Shown: in pieces, positions 1-10,009 of the stretch | Layout: each line of letters begins with the position of its first letter | How positions within the stretch are numbered: position 1 is the first letter of the stretch | DNA from: Capronia americana | Lineage: Eukaryota; Ascomycota; Eurotiomycetes; Chaetothyriales; Herpotrichiellaceae | Assembly: GCA_016110215.1 (NCBI GenBank) | Contig: JADWQD010000022.1 | Location: forward strand, 310,001-374,000 | Length of the DNA: 64,000 bases | Reading direction: 5' to 3' | Notes under the pieces: model-generated | The model's database searches: none | Told to the model about the DNA's origin: nothing | What the model saw: only the letters and a program-made list of their open reading frames with translations | Position numbers and translations under genes: made by a program

Positions 1-404
1 ATGAAAAGCGATTCAAGCCACCTTCAGGTCTCCGTTTTGAATGCCAACCGAGCTGGGGGGGTCAAGACAGAACCGAGATGTGCGCAGAAGGATGTGACCA
101 AAAGATACCTACAGAACTGCGTCTTCTTGCAGTGGCATTGAGAGACCGCAGTTCAAGGATCTTGCAAGGTTGCTGACTGGGCGCTGCTGACCTCTCCCGC
201 AGTTTACTCGTAGCGTTTACCCGGAGTGGTTCGGTGCCGAAGCCGGGGAGACCGAGTCCGGCTGGAAGGTCGCCCGAGTTTACTAATCTAATCAGATCAA
301 ATCTACACCGTCCGCTCTGATGGTCGCAATTTAATCATCATCCGCACCTCACCATTCTTTCAAACCCACCGACTTCAGCTCGCCCCAGATATTTCATCTT
401 CATC
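1..404. other. Upstream region of NFS1
   Basis: No coding region is recognisable. The last 100 bases are pyrimidine-rich and look like a fungal 5' leader ending at the ATG at 405. The part nearer the left edge may belong to a gene outside the window. Confidence 0.5.
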
Positions 405-2143
405 ATGTCTGGTCCTGCTTCGTCGATGATGAGGCAGGCGTCACGAGCGTGTGCTCGAAGACTGACCTCATCCACAGTTCTGCCTTCGTCGCATTTGAGG
501 ACTGCATCCATTGCATCTGCGCGTCGCCACTATGTCTCCGAGTCGAAGCCATCGAACGCCCAGGTCGCCGACATTGATGCTGCCATCAAAGCAGATCAGA
601 AGAAGTTCATCCAACAAAGTGGCAACCTTCCTTCAGAAGTCAACGTCCCAGGAACGAGTATCAGTGCCGACACAATGATGAGTCCGTCTGCGGGAATTTT
701 AAAGCAAGCTACAATCATGGACCAGGGTACTCGGCCCATTTATCTCGATGCCCAGGCTACTACACCCGTCGACCCGAGAGTTCTCGATGCCATGCTACCC
801 TTCCTTACTGGCCTCTATGGCAACCCTCATTCTCGGACGCACGCCTACGGGTGGGAGAGCGAGAAGGCTACGGAACAGGCCAGAGAACATGTCGCCAAGC
901 TCATTGGCGCCGATCCAAAAGAAATCATCTTCACCAGTGGCGCGACCGAAAGCAACAATATGAGCATTAAGGGCGTCGCCCGGTTCTTCGGCAGGTCGGG
1001 CAAAAAGAGACACATCATCACCAGCCAGACAGAGCACAAATGCGTCTTGGACAGCTGCCGCCACCTACAGGACGAGGGGTTTGAAGTCACATATCTTCCG
1101 GTCGACTCGCAGGGCTTGATTAGCTTGCAGCAACTGGAAGAGGCCATAAGACCCGAGACCGCCCTTGTCAGCATCATGACCGTCAACAATGAAATCGGTG
1201 TCATTCAGCCCATGAAAGAGATTGGCCAGCTTTGCCGGTCGAAGAAGGTATATTTCCACACCGATGCCGCTCAGGCTGTCGGCAAGATCCCTATTGAGGT
1301 TAATGCCTGGAACGTTGATTTGATGTCAATCTCCAGCCATAAGATTTATGGACCCAAGGGAATTGGTGCCTGTTACGTTAGGCGACGACCTCGCGTCAGG
1401 ATCGATCCCATCATCAGTGGCGGAGGTCAGGAGAGAGGTCTCCGCAGTGGCACGCTTGCTCCCCATCTGGTCGTCGGGTTTGGCGAAGCTTGCCGCATCG
1501 CCAAAGAAGAGATGCCGGTACGTCCAGTCCTGCACCTTTGCAAACGCTTTCTTTTATGATTATACGCTTTATTTAACATGCATGGCTTTCTGAGCACGTG
1601 GCTTCAAGCACGATGTCACAGCATTGATTATCATAGCAGGGGTTATGATTGGATTCTAACTGTTCTTGTTCTTCTCGAAGTCTTTTGACCCAGGAATCTT
1701 GCTGACTTGGGACTTTTCAGTACGACTCCAAGCGCATCAACGCGCTTTCCAAGAGACTCATCGATGGCCTGCTTTCCTTGGAGCACACCTCCTTGAACGG
1801 CGACCCTGCTCGGCGTTATCCTGGTTGCGTCAATGTTTCCTTTGCCTACGTCGAGGGCGAGTCACTCCTGATGGCGCTCAAGGATATCGCCCTGTCTTCC
1901 GGCAGTGCCTGTACTTCTGCGTCATTGGAGCCTAGCTATGTCCTTCGGGCTCTCGGAAACAGCGACGAAAGTGCCCACAGTAGCATTCGCTTTGGCATTG
2001 GACGCTTCACCACGACCAGCGAGATCGACTATGTCCTGAAAGCTGTCAAGGAGCGAGTCACCTTCTTAAGAGAGCTCAGTCCATTGTGGGAGCTTGTCCA
2101 AGAAGGAATTGACTTGAACACCATCGAATGGAGTCAGCATTGA
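405..2143 (+). CDS. NFS1: Mitochondrial cysteine desulfurase
   Basis: Two exons, 405-1517 and 1721-2143, give 511 aa. Exon 1 ends at a codon boundary before GTACGT, and the 203-nt intron ends in CTGAC...TTTTCAG. PLP-dependent Nfs1 takes sulfur from cysteine and passes it to the Isu scaffold for Fe-S cluster assembly; it also serves tRNA thiolation. The first ~100 residues are Ser/Arg/Ala-rich like a mitochondrial presequence. The class V aminotransferase fold starts near YLDAQATTPVDPRV. The PLP lysine is in SSHKIYGPKG (about K313). The sulfur-carrying cysteine is in SSGSACTSAS (about C435), encoded in exon 2. The C-terminal end (WSQH) is typical of eukaryotic Nfs1. Length is close to yeast Nfs1 (497 aa). 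The intron is long for this genome, but the joined protein is collinear with the family. Confidence 0.95.
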
Positions 2144-2298
2144 GTAACTGCCTTTTCTTCGTCATACAAATTGTACATTACCAGCTTTATGTCGGAACGA
2201 CCATGTCAGCTCAACTTGCCCCGTTATGTCGACGCTCACTGGCGCAGTAATCATGCGCAATGATTGTCAGCCGTTGAATCGAACCAAAGTTGCTGATA

Positions 2299-3506
2299 TC
2301 ACAAATGGCTAACTCTGGCGGGATCTCTATATCCATAGCCTCGAATCATATTCTTGATACCCCGTCCCTGCTTGGTTGCTTCCCACGCGTCTGTCGCTTG
2401 CTCAAATTCAAAAATGGTGGAAATCAGGCTTTTGAGGGGCAAGGTTCCCGCTTCGAGGACATCCATGGCGACCTTAAAGTCTCCTTGATTATACCTGAAA
2501 GCTCCGTGCATATGCAACTCTTTCTCGCTCATGGCCAAAATGGGGAAGTTGATGACTGGCTTTCCGAGTCCAGTTTGCACACAGTGGCCGCCGGGTCGAA
2601 GGACGTGTACCGCGGTGATGACAGAAGATTCTGCTCCCGTGGCCTCGATCACGGCATCTGCGCCCAAGCCCAAGTCGTTTTCTCTTATCAAGCGAGCCGC
2701 ATTCTCTTCCGGTGAAAGAGTCAAGTCTGGCTTGAACGTCCTCGACTTGATGAAGCCCTTTGCAAATTCCAGCTTGTGATCCAGGAGATCCACCGAAACA
2801 ATCTTCTTGGCTCCAAAGATCCGCGCAACTGCACCGCACGCGAGCCCAATTGTGCCAGCGCCAAAGATAACCAGATTCTGGCCTGGTTTGAGCCCTATCA
2901 TCCGCACGGCATGGGCTGCCACCGCGAGGGGCTCTGCCAGGACGCCTTCCTGCAGACTCACCCCGGGTGGCAACTTGTAGCAGAAATCGGCTGGAATCTT
3001 GAAGAATTTCGTCAGGCATCCTGGAGTGTCTGGAGGACAGGCGGCAAATTTCATGTCGGGGCAGAGATTGTACAGCCCTTCCTTGCACCTATCGCAGGAG
3101 CGGCATGGTTGGCCAGGCTCGATGGCAACATTGTCGCCGGGCTTCAGATGTCTGACGGACGAGCCGACAGCGTAGACGACTCCGGAGCATTCGTGGCCCA
3201 TCACCAATGGTTGTGATTCCGAGACAAACTTCCCATTGAGGCCGCCGTGATTCCAGAAATGGACCTGTAGGGGGCGTCAGTTCCACGTGCCGCAACAACC
3301 TGCTGAGGGCCGCCTGCACACATCACTCCCGCAAACACCTACGAACTTGACTCTGACTATTGCATCGGATGGGTCTGTTATCTTTGGCTCCGGCATGTCT
3401 TCTATCCGTGCCTTGCCGGGGCCATATAGAAAGACCGACGGGTTCTGATGGGTCAGCTATCGGAGCCCTGGTCGCAGCTGAAGGACTTGCATACTGATAA
3501 AGCCAT
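2299..3506 (-). CDS. Zinc-dependent polyol dehydrogenase (xylitol/sorbitol type)
   Basis: Three exons on the minus strand, 3506-3495, 3444-3322 and 3264-2299, give 366 aa. The first exon encodes only MALS and is joined to NPSVFLYGPG across a 50-nt intron with a CTGAC branch point; the second intron is 57 nt. This is a medium-chain dehydrogenase of the sorbitol/xylitol dehydrogenase group, which oxidises polyols to ketoses with NAD. Catalytic zinc ligands lie in GVCGSD and GHE. The four structural-zinc cysteines are in CRSCDRCKEGLYNLC. The Rossmann glycine motif is GAGTIG, followed by an acidic residue (VSVDLLD) that favours NAD. It is transcribed divergently from a Zn2Cys6 regulator 348 bp away. 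Xylitol, L-arabinitol and sorbitol dehydrogenases cannot be separated by eye. Confidence 0.88.
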
Positions 3507-3854
3507 GGCGCTATGCGGCTGCATCCTCAATCGCTGTGTGTAACAGCTGCGAGATTTCACCAAGTCTTCTCACTGTACGAAAGGCCATGTTGACAGCAAA
3601 ACCCCGCGTGTTATACATGGCTCAATCACACGAGCCCACGAAGCTCTGCAAATGGAAATCGAGATGCATCGGGCCAACTTGCGCCGGTTGGATGGGCGGG
3701 AACGTCCCCCAGAAAGGGTAGTCGGCCCTTCTCCCGCCGATGACGCTTTCAATTGATCAGAGAACCTCATTCCCATCTTGAAGAATACTCTTTCCCCATA
3801 CTGAATTTCAGGTCTCTCTTCTATCTGTGGCGATTCGGGATCCGGCGGTGCAAG
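3507..3854. promoter_or_regulatory. Shared divergent promoter, dehydrogenase and Zn2Cys6 regulator
   Basis: This 348-bp interval separates the two start codons. It holds two matches to the CreA carbon-repression consensus SYGGRG, read on the minus strand: GCGGGG at 3607-3602 and CTGGGG at 3712-3707. The matches are short and could arise by chance. CreA control of polyol genes is known in fungi, and its action here is inference. Confidence 0.35.
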
Positions 3855-5726
3855 ATGCGCAGCGAAAGTCCGGAAAGTTCTGCTTCAGAGCAGCGAAGCT
3901 CCACAGTGTGAGTGGCAGGCTCGACCCTCGCTCTACCGTGATCTAACGTACTCGTCTAGATGCTACTTGTGCCGACAAAGGAAGACGAAATGTGACCGCC
4001 AGCTCCCCAACTGTTCGTTCTGTGTCAAAGCCAAAGTGCGGTGCCAGTATGTGACCAAGACGAAGAAGCGCGGTCTTCGCGCTGGCTATGTGACGCAACT
4101 GGAGAATCGCATAGGTATTGAACAGAGGCCTCGACTTTTCCCGCGCACCTTATCTGACTGTGCAAAGAGTCCTTAGAGCGAGAAGTCGACAGGTTCAAGC
4201 AGGAACGCACAACGCCGTTCACGGCGGCGCCAGAGGCGATCCTCACCCCTACCCTTGCCACTTCCATCTCAGCACAGCCTGTATCCATCTGCCCTTCTCC
4301 AGCTCAAGCTTCGGTCCCCCACACCCCGCCTGTGTCCGGCAGCCAGCGTGCCCATCAGAGTCACAGCCACGCACAATCGGATGCGGCCGTTGCAGACTTG
4401 ATGACATTGCCACATGCATATCTGCATACCTTGGTAGACCTTTGGTTCAAGGAGACCCAGCCATGGCTACCCATCATGAGCCGACAACATCTGCAGAGTG
4501 CACTGGAGGCCCTTCCGGTGCCTCTGACCCATATCGATGATTTCGTCCTTAAGGCTGTCATTTCACTCCAAATGGCATATTCAAGCCAGGCCATCTGCCT
4601 GGGATACCATGGCCGGCATCGGCTCTCGCGATATCTCAGATCACAGGTGGTAGACGAAGCGTTCTCGAAGGCGTCGGTGAAGTCTCTCCAGGCACTCTTG
4701 GTGGTCGCCATCCTTGACTATGGCTCGGATAATGTGCCAAGCACGTTTAGTCTGATGTCAGTATGTCGACGGATATGCGAAAACATTGGCTTGTTCCGCA
4801 AACTGCTGAACCAGATGCAGACACAAAGTCCTGCCCAAGTTGGTCCGCCTGCGATCGGGACAAACACGGGAGAAGAACTTGCCGTCCCACTGACTTGGGC
4901 GTCGCTGGCCGTCGATGCCGTTTCGACGTTGGGCATATCATGGAAGGATGTGTCGGCTGCAGTGATGGATCACTTGTCCAGCGTGGCATATGTATCGACG
5001 CCAGATCTCCGCGACTCGTTTCGGAGTCATATCCATCTGTCGGCAATAGGACTGCAACCGGTGCACAACTTCCTGTACGAGCATGAGCAGGGGAGATACG
5101 AGCAAGGCCACGCGCGCGCCTTGGCTACGTGTGATGAGATATACCACAACCTGATGAACTACGTTCGAGCTCAGCCGCCCAGCAGTTACACGTTGCTGGC
5201 AGACGGCCTTATCGATTTCGACCCCAATCTCGTCCTCACCAGCATACTGTCACATGCGAGCGTCATCATCCTGTATGCGCGATTGGTTGAGGGTGAAGGA
5301 ACAACCTGGAACGAGATCCCATTGCAGCGCTCAGTCCAAGCTTGCGAAGACATCGCAATGGCACTCCGCAGCATCAGCGACGCAGACTTGGAACTAAACA
5401 CACCCTTGCTGAGCACCATGCTCTTCCTTGCTGCACGGTTCAAACTCATCATGTACCGCAAGATGAGTCAGCAAAGAGAGCCGATCTTCGACACGCTGAT
5501 GCATGGCATCAGCATGAGCGGGCGGCGGTGGGCGTTGGCTCGACGACAGGATATTGTGCTGCGGGCGGCGATTGTGGAGGTGGATACAGGGGATGATTCG
5601 TCCTTACCGGCGGAGTTCTGGCAGATGAAGAAGAGCCATATCGATATTTCGGAGGTGTTGAAGGAGTGGGTGGACGAGAGGAAGCAGTCGTTGTATGTCG
5701 GGGCGTTGAACGGGCCATACATCTAG
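3855..5726 (+). CDS. Zn2Cys6 transcription factor
   Basis: Three exons, 3855-3907, 3960-4114 and 4168-5726, give 588 aa; the introns are 52 and 53 nt. The first exon supplies a Ser-rich start, and the splice at 3907/3960 completes the codon before the first zinc cysteine. The cluster is C-x2-C-x6-C-x6-C-x2-C-x6-C (CYLCRQRKTKC then CSFCVKAKVRC), followed by a basic linker and a short coiled coil (QLENRIESLEREVDR) that would support dimerisation. The linker is Ser/Pro/His-rich. The rest is a helical region typical of the fungal regulator middle domain (fungal_trans type). It sits head-to-head with the polyol dehydrogenase, so it may control that gene; this is inference from position only. The target and inducer are unknown. 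Confidence 0.88.
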
Positions 5727-6123
5727 GGGCAGAGCCGCACTGTGTCCACCTTGCAGCGGTTCTGTTTTGACTCGAATCAAAGGACACGATGAATAAGGGC
5801 CGCGTGAATAGTTCTAGAAGCACAGGGTGTCACGTGCACGGGGTCACGGGGTGTACTCTGTACGCTTACGTCAGACGTCCTTGGCCATCGGATAACCTTC
5901 CTAGTACATTTGAGCAATGTTGCTATCACGTGGTCAGTCTATCTCGGGATGGTGGCCGGGATCGGAACCGGCAGAAACTCGCATAAACTTGGGAAACCCG
6001 AGGCTCAAGCTCCGGCGACATCAAGACCGACTTAATGACCCTGCGACTCAATTGCTTCCCTTGAACTTGTGAGCTGCACTGTTTCCTCCTCTCCTTCCTG
6101 TGGAGAGCATCCAAACAGACACG
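5727..6123. promoter_or_regulatory. Upstream region of ETFA with CACGTG and CCGAGG sites
   Basis: There is no gene here. Two CACGTG E-box motifs lie at 5831-5836 and 5927-5932. A CCGAGG hexamer lies at 5998-6003, about 120 bp before the ETFA ATG. CCTCGG/CCGAGG is the known core site of the fatty-acid regulators FarA/FarB in Aspergillus. That would suit a gene needed for acyl-CoA oxidation, but one hexamer is weak evidence. Confidence 0.35.
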
Positions 6124-7233
6124 ATGCTCCCAACAGCTCGACAGTCGGCCTTGCGGGCAATCCGTGCGCAGTCAGGTCCCAGACCCCTCCTCACGCCTTC
6201 ACAATCGTCTTTTCTCGCCCGATTGCTCTCCACGCTCGCGATTCTCGAACAAAGGGACGGGAAACTCAACACCGGCTCCTTGGGTGCTGTCACCGCGGGC
6301 ACCAAGGTTGGAGGTCCCGTGCACGGCTTCGTGGCGGGCAAAGCTGCAAAGAGCATCGCGCAAGAAGCGGCGAAAATTCAAGGACTCGAGAAAGTGATTG
6401 CCGTGGAGAATGAAGCATACGAGAGAGGTCTCCCAGAGAACTGGGCACCGCTGCTGGTGGAGAATATAAAGAAAGGCGGATACACACACGTCATTGCTGC
6501 CCATTCGGCCTTTGGCAAGAGTCTATTACCCCGAGTTGCGGCTTTATTAGACGTCCAGCAGATCTCGGACGTAATGAAGATCGAGAGCGAAGACAGTAGG
6601 TCGCCGTCCTTCCTGCGCCCAACCTCGCAATCATGCTAACTTTTTGTACCAGCATTCGTCCGCCCCATTTACGCCGGCAACGCGATCCTCACCGTGCAAT
6701 CGACCGACCCGACGAAACTCCTCACCGTGCGCCAGACGTCCTTCGCCCCCGCAGAGACGGATGGCGGATCCGCGTCCGTTGAAGACGGGGTCGACCCCAA
6801 AGTCGAGTCCCCCACGGAATGGGTGTCTGAGAACCTGGCCAAGTCAGACAGGCCGGAACTGGCGTCGGCCGAGAAGGTCGTCTCGGGCGGACGAGGCTTG
6901 AAGTCGAAAGAGGAATTCGAACGGCTCATCCCTCCCTTGGCGGATGCGTTGGGCGCGGCCATCGGAGCCTCCCGCGCAGCTGTGGACAGCGGGTTCGCCG
7001 ACAACAGTCTCCAAGTCGGGCAGACGGGCAAAAACGTCGCGCCGCAGTTATACCTCGCCGCCGGCATTTCGGGTGCGATCCAGCATCTGGCGGGCATGAA
7101 GGATAGCAAGGTCATCGCGTGCATCAACAAGGATCCTGATGCACCGATTTTCCAGGTCGCCGACGTGGGGCTCGTGGGCGATTTGTTCGAGAAGGTACCT
7201 GAGTTGACGGAGAAGTTGAAGGCGCAGTCATAG
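6124..7233 (+). CDS. ETFA: Electron transfer flavoprotein alpha subunit, mitochondrial
   Basis: Two exons, 6124-6595 and 6653-7233, give 350 aa, the usual length; the 57-nt intron splits a Thr codon. ETF takes electrons from mitochondrial acyl-CoA and other dehydrogenases and passes them to ETF-ubiquinone oxidoreductase. The N-terminal ~45 residues are Arg/Ser/Ala-rich with no acidic residue before LAILEQRD and look like a presequence. The N-terminal alpha/beta domain contains the AAHSAFGKSLLPR region. The C-terminal FAD domain has SRAAVDSGF, the LYLAAGISGAIQHLAGM signature and ACINKDPDAPIFQVADVGL, all characteristic of ETF alpha. I chose the ATG at 6124 because the upstream in-frame codon is GTG. 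ETF beta is not in this window. Confidence 0.94.
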
Positions 7234-9787
7234 GTTGAACAGGCCGGGCGTGGGCGGGTAGAACATTGGTTGGTGTGGTCATGGTGATGTTCTGCATTGG
7301 GCCTTTTGGTAGGACGAATATGGAACCCACACGCGCATAATACTACACTCCCCGTTATGGATTCAGCCATCCCCTTCATGGAAGGTGAAAAGAAAATGTC
7401 TCGGTAGCATGGATGGACGGAGTCGGTGAAGGATGGAGGACGGAGGGTTGGAAAAACGGTCGGCCTTTGCACGTATCAAATCGACCGTAACAATCCCTCG
7501 ACATAGACAGGAAGGAGGAATCGGCATCCTCCTGCGCGTTCAAGTCGTAGTGAGTTAGTGCGGGTCAAAGACCGCCCCCGTGAGGCTGCAGCCCCCTTTG
7601 CCACGAGGCAGGATGAGTATTACTGTATGGCGGGCATTGTCTTTCCTGATTAGTATAGAAACCCACCAGACCGAGAGTTGGAAATCCTTTGTGTGGAGAG
7701 GGAAGAAAGGGGGCGAAAGGGGGCGCAGAATGGCACTGCCACTGTCGCTGTCACTGTCACAGATTGTCGATTGTCGATTGTCGATTGGATTGCCGAAGGA
7801 GTCTTACTGTGGACATACTCGTACGTAGGAGGAGTAATGTGGAGTCGGAAGGCCCACCGATAGGATAGATCTCCAGAATACCGAGTAGCACCGGATACGT
7901 TATGTGTGTGTACAGTATGTACGAGGTATTATGCTGGATATGTGTTTCGTCACGGGCACAGGCACAGGTAAAGGCACAGGTAGAGGTAAAGGCACGGTAG
8001 CGGACCTCCGAAAGGGGTAATTCAGATGAGCGTGCCTCAAAGGTATCCTACCTAGTATCCAGATGAGAGAGAGAACGCTGTTAGGGTAAATACTCCGTCT
8101 TCAAGCGGTAAAATCAATTGACTCATACAGTGCCAGCAGACAAGTAACATGGATGCTCATCCTCATCCTCATCCTGATCCTGTGGTGACTAGCTCGCAAA
8201 CGCGAATACGAGCGTCATCTTGACTGTCACGAGCCACCTACCTAGACAACTATTATTTAATTCACGCAGACTAAAACCACTTCCCTTGCAACCTGCATAT
8301 AGTGCATCGCTTGAAAGAAGACGCTTGTCGCTTTTCCTTTCCTTGGCCTCGTGCGAGATAGTGTTAAAGAGAGAGAGCGAGTGAGTGAGTGACTAACTGG
8401 GGACTCTCGCCCTCTCCTCTACGCCCTACGCTTGCTCCATCCGTACGCTGGAACCAATCACCGCGAGGGAGAGGGACGCGGGACAGATCTGCCTACTCGT
8501 CCTACTGTAACCAGAGGCCGCCCTTTCAATTTACTACCACTACATGTGCTGGGTATTCTACCCAGCATTTCACTCATTCGAATCCAGCTGATCCCCTCGT
8601 CCGCCTTGTGACGTCGAGTCGGAGCCAATATCGCGTTTGCTAGTCTCGGTCGTTGCATTTCCTGGTCCTCGTTCTCGTACTCGTACCCGCCCTCCACTCA
8701 CCTCGGCTCCACTCCACTCCTCCACTCCACCCCGATCGTGCGAATGAGTCAGAAGGCACGTACTTGCGCAGGACGACGCAGGACGCGGGTACGCACTACG
8801 CTGTACGCAGGAAGCTACATGGCTGGCTGGCTGGCTACCTAGGCATAGGACCTAGTACTTGGCCGTGGAGAGAAGGTCCGCGCGAGCACACCCACACCCT
8901 GACCGAGAGAGCGAGAGCGCGTGAGAAAGAGGTCAGAGCAGAGCCGCCGTTGCAATGCACACCTTTCTTCGCATACACTGTTCATACGTTTGTGGTATAT
9001 ATACGCTACTCGCGGCCTCATTGGTCGCGGATATGCGCGCCTAGAAGGGGATCGTTAATACCGCGGTGGGAATCGAAGCAAGCATTTTCACTATTGATGT
9101 CGAATTCCCCGACCCGCACACGTACAGTCAGCCAAGAGGGGCTAGGCTTGCCGTACGCCAGGCACCAGCCCAGCCCACCTAGGCAGGCAGAGACTGTATA
9201 AGCAAGGCAAGACAAGGCAAGACAAGCAAAGGCAATACGAGTCCATAGAGTGAGCAAGTCAAGCACTCGCACGCGCACGCCACGCTTTCGATGTGTGGGG
9301 AGGCCAAGACCGAGGGACCCCTGTAGTTGCTCGTCACTAGTTGCTAGTCACTATCACTTGCTACGGGAGTGGCTGTTCGGGATGTGGGAGCTGCATTGAA
9401 GAGTCAGAGTCAGAGGTCATGAACGGCAGAGTAAGGTAAGGTGAGGTGAGTCATATAAAAAGGCATTGGGGGCCTGGATTTGAAGGCTCATTTTTCAGGT
9501 TCATACTCATACTCGTACTCATCCTCATTCAGACTCTCACGCTCAGCATCTGGCTTGTTTCCTTCTCTTGCGTTGAAGACCGAACCGGAATCAGACATTG
9601 CGTCGATTTGAACTCGCACGACAGAGTCATCCAATACAGTATACACGACTCTGCACTTTGACCCGTCAGGCGGATATCCCCCGTACCTGACAGGCAATTC
9701 CGTCAAGATCAATCCACCTCAATACCAATACACCTTACCTACCTTAGACCTTGACAAGCTCACATCTCACATCTGACATCTCACACC
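7234..9787. other. 2.55-kb gene-poor region rich in short tandem repeats
   Basis: No recognisable gene is present. The sequence is crowded with short imperfect tandem repeats. Examples are (ATTGTCG)3 at 7763-7783, a GGCACAGGTA-type run at about 7960-7998, (CTCATC)3 at 8156-8173, (GGCT)4 at 8821-8836, and a GGCAAGACAA-type run at about 9200-9236. It probably holds the ETFA 3' end and a long upstream region for the small gene at 9788. Confidence 0.5.
9454..9460 (+). promoter_or_regulatory. TATA box for the 73-aa gene
   Basis: TATAAAA lies 334 bp before the ATG at 9788. If it is used, it implies a 5' leader of about 300 nt. The leader ends in a short repeated CTCACATCT-type motif just before the start codon. 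Confidence 0.35.
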
Positions 9788-10009
9788 ATGCCTTCGAACG
9801 AGAAATCAACCATGGCCGAGACGGCATCCGTTCGCAGCACCTCGACGGCTTCTCTCTCCAGCCTGAAGGCCCTCCTGCCGCGCAAGGCCAGCAAGGATGT
9901 CAGCAAAAAGGAGAAACCCAAGACTGCCGTGCCTGTTCGGGAGACACCCGAGGAGAAAGCAACTCGAAGGGAGGCTGTGGCTGGATATATGAGCATGATG
10001 CGATATTAG
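9788..10009 (+). CDS. Small basic Ser/Lys-rich protein, 73 aa
   Basis: This single-exon ORF has a good start context (CACACCATG) and a recognisable promoter. The N-terminal half is Ser/Thr-rich (SVRSTSTASLSSLKALL), the middle is Lys-rich, and the end is EEKATRREAVAGYMSMMRY. No signal peptide or membrane segment is seen. I do not recognise a domain. The Lys/Arg-rich central part and ordered-looking C-terminal helix suggest a small nucleic-acid- or membrane-associated protein, but that is only a guess. It stands alone in about 5.4 kb of gene-poor DNA. An opposite-strand ORF over the same bases is judged a shadow because it lacks comparable promoter and start signals. Confidence 0.5.
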   Translation: MPSNEKSTMAETASVRSTSTASLSSLKALLPRKASKDVSKKEKPKTAVPVRETPEEKATRREAVAGYMSMMRY

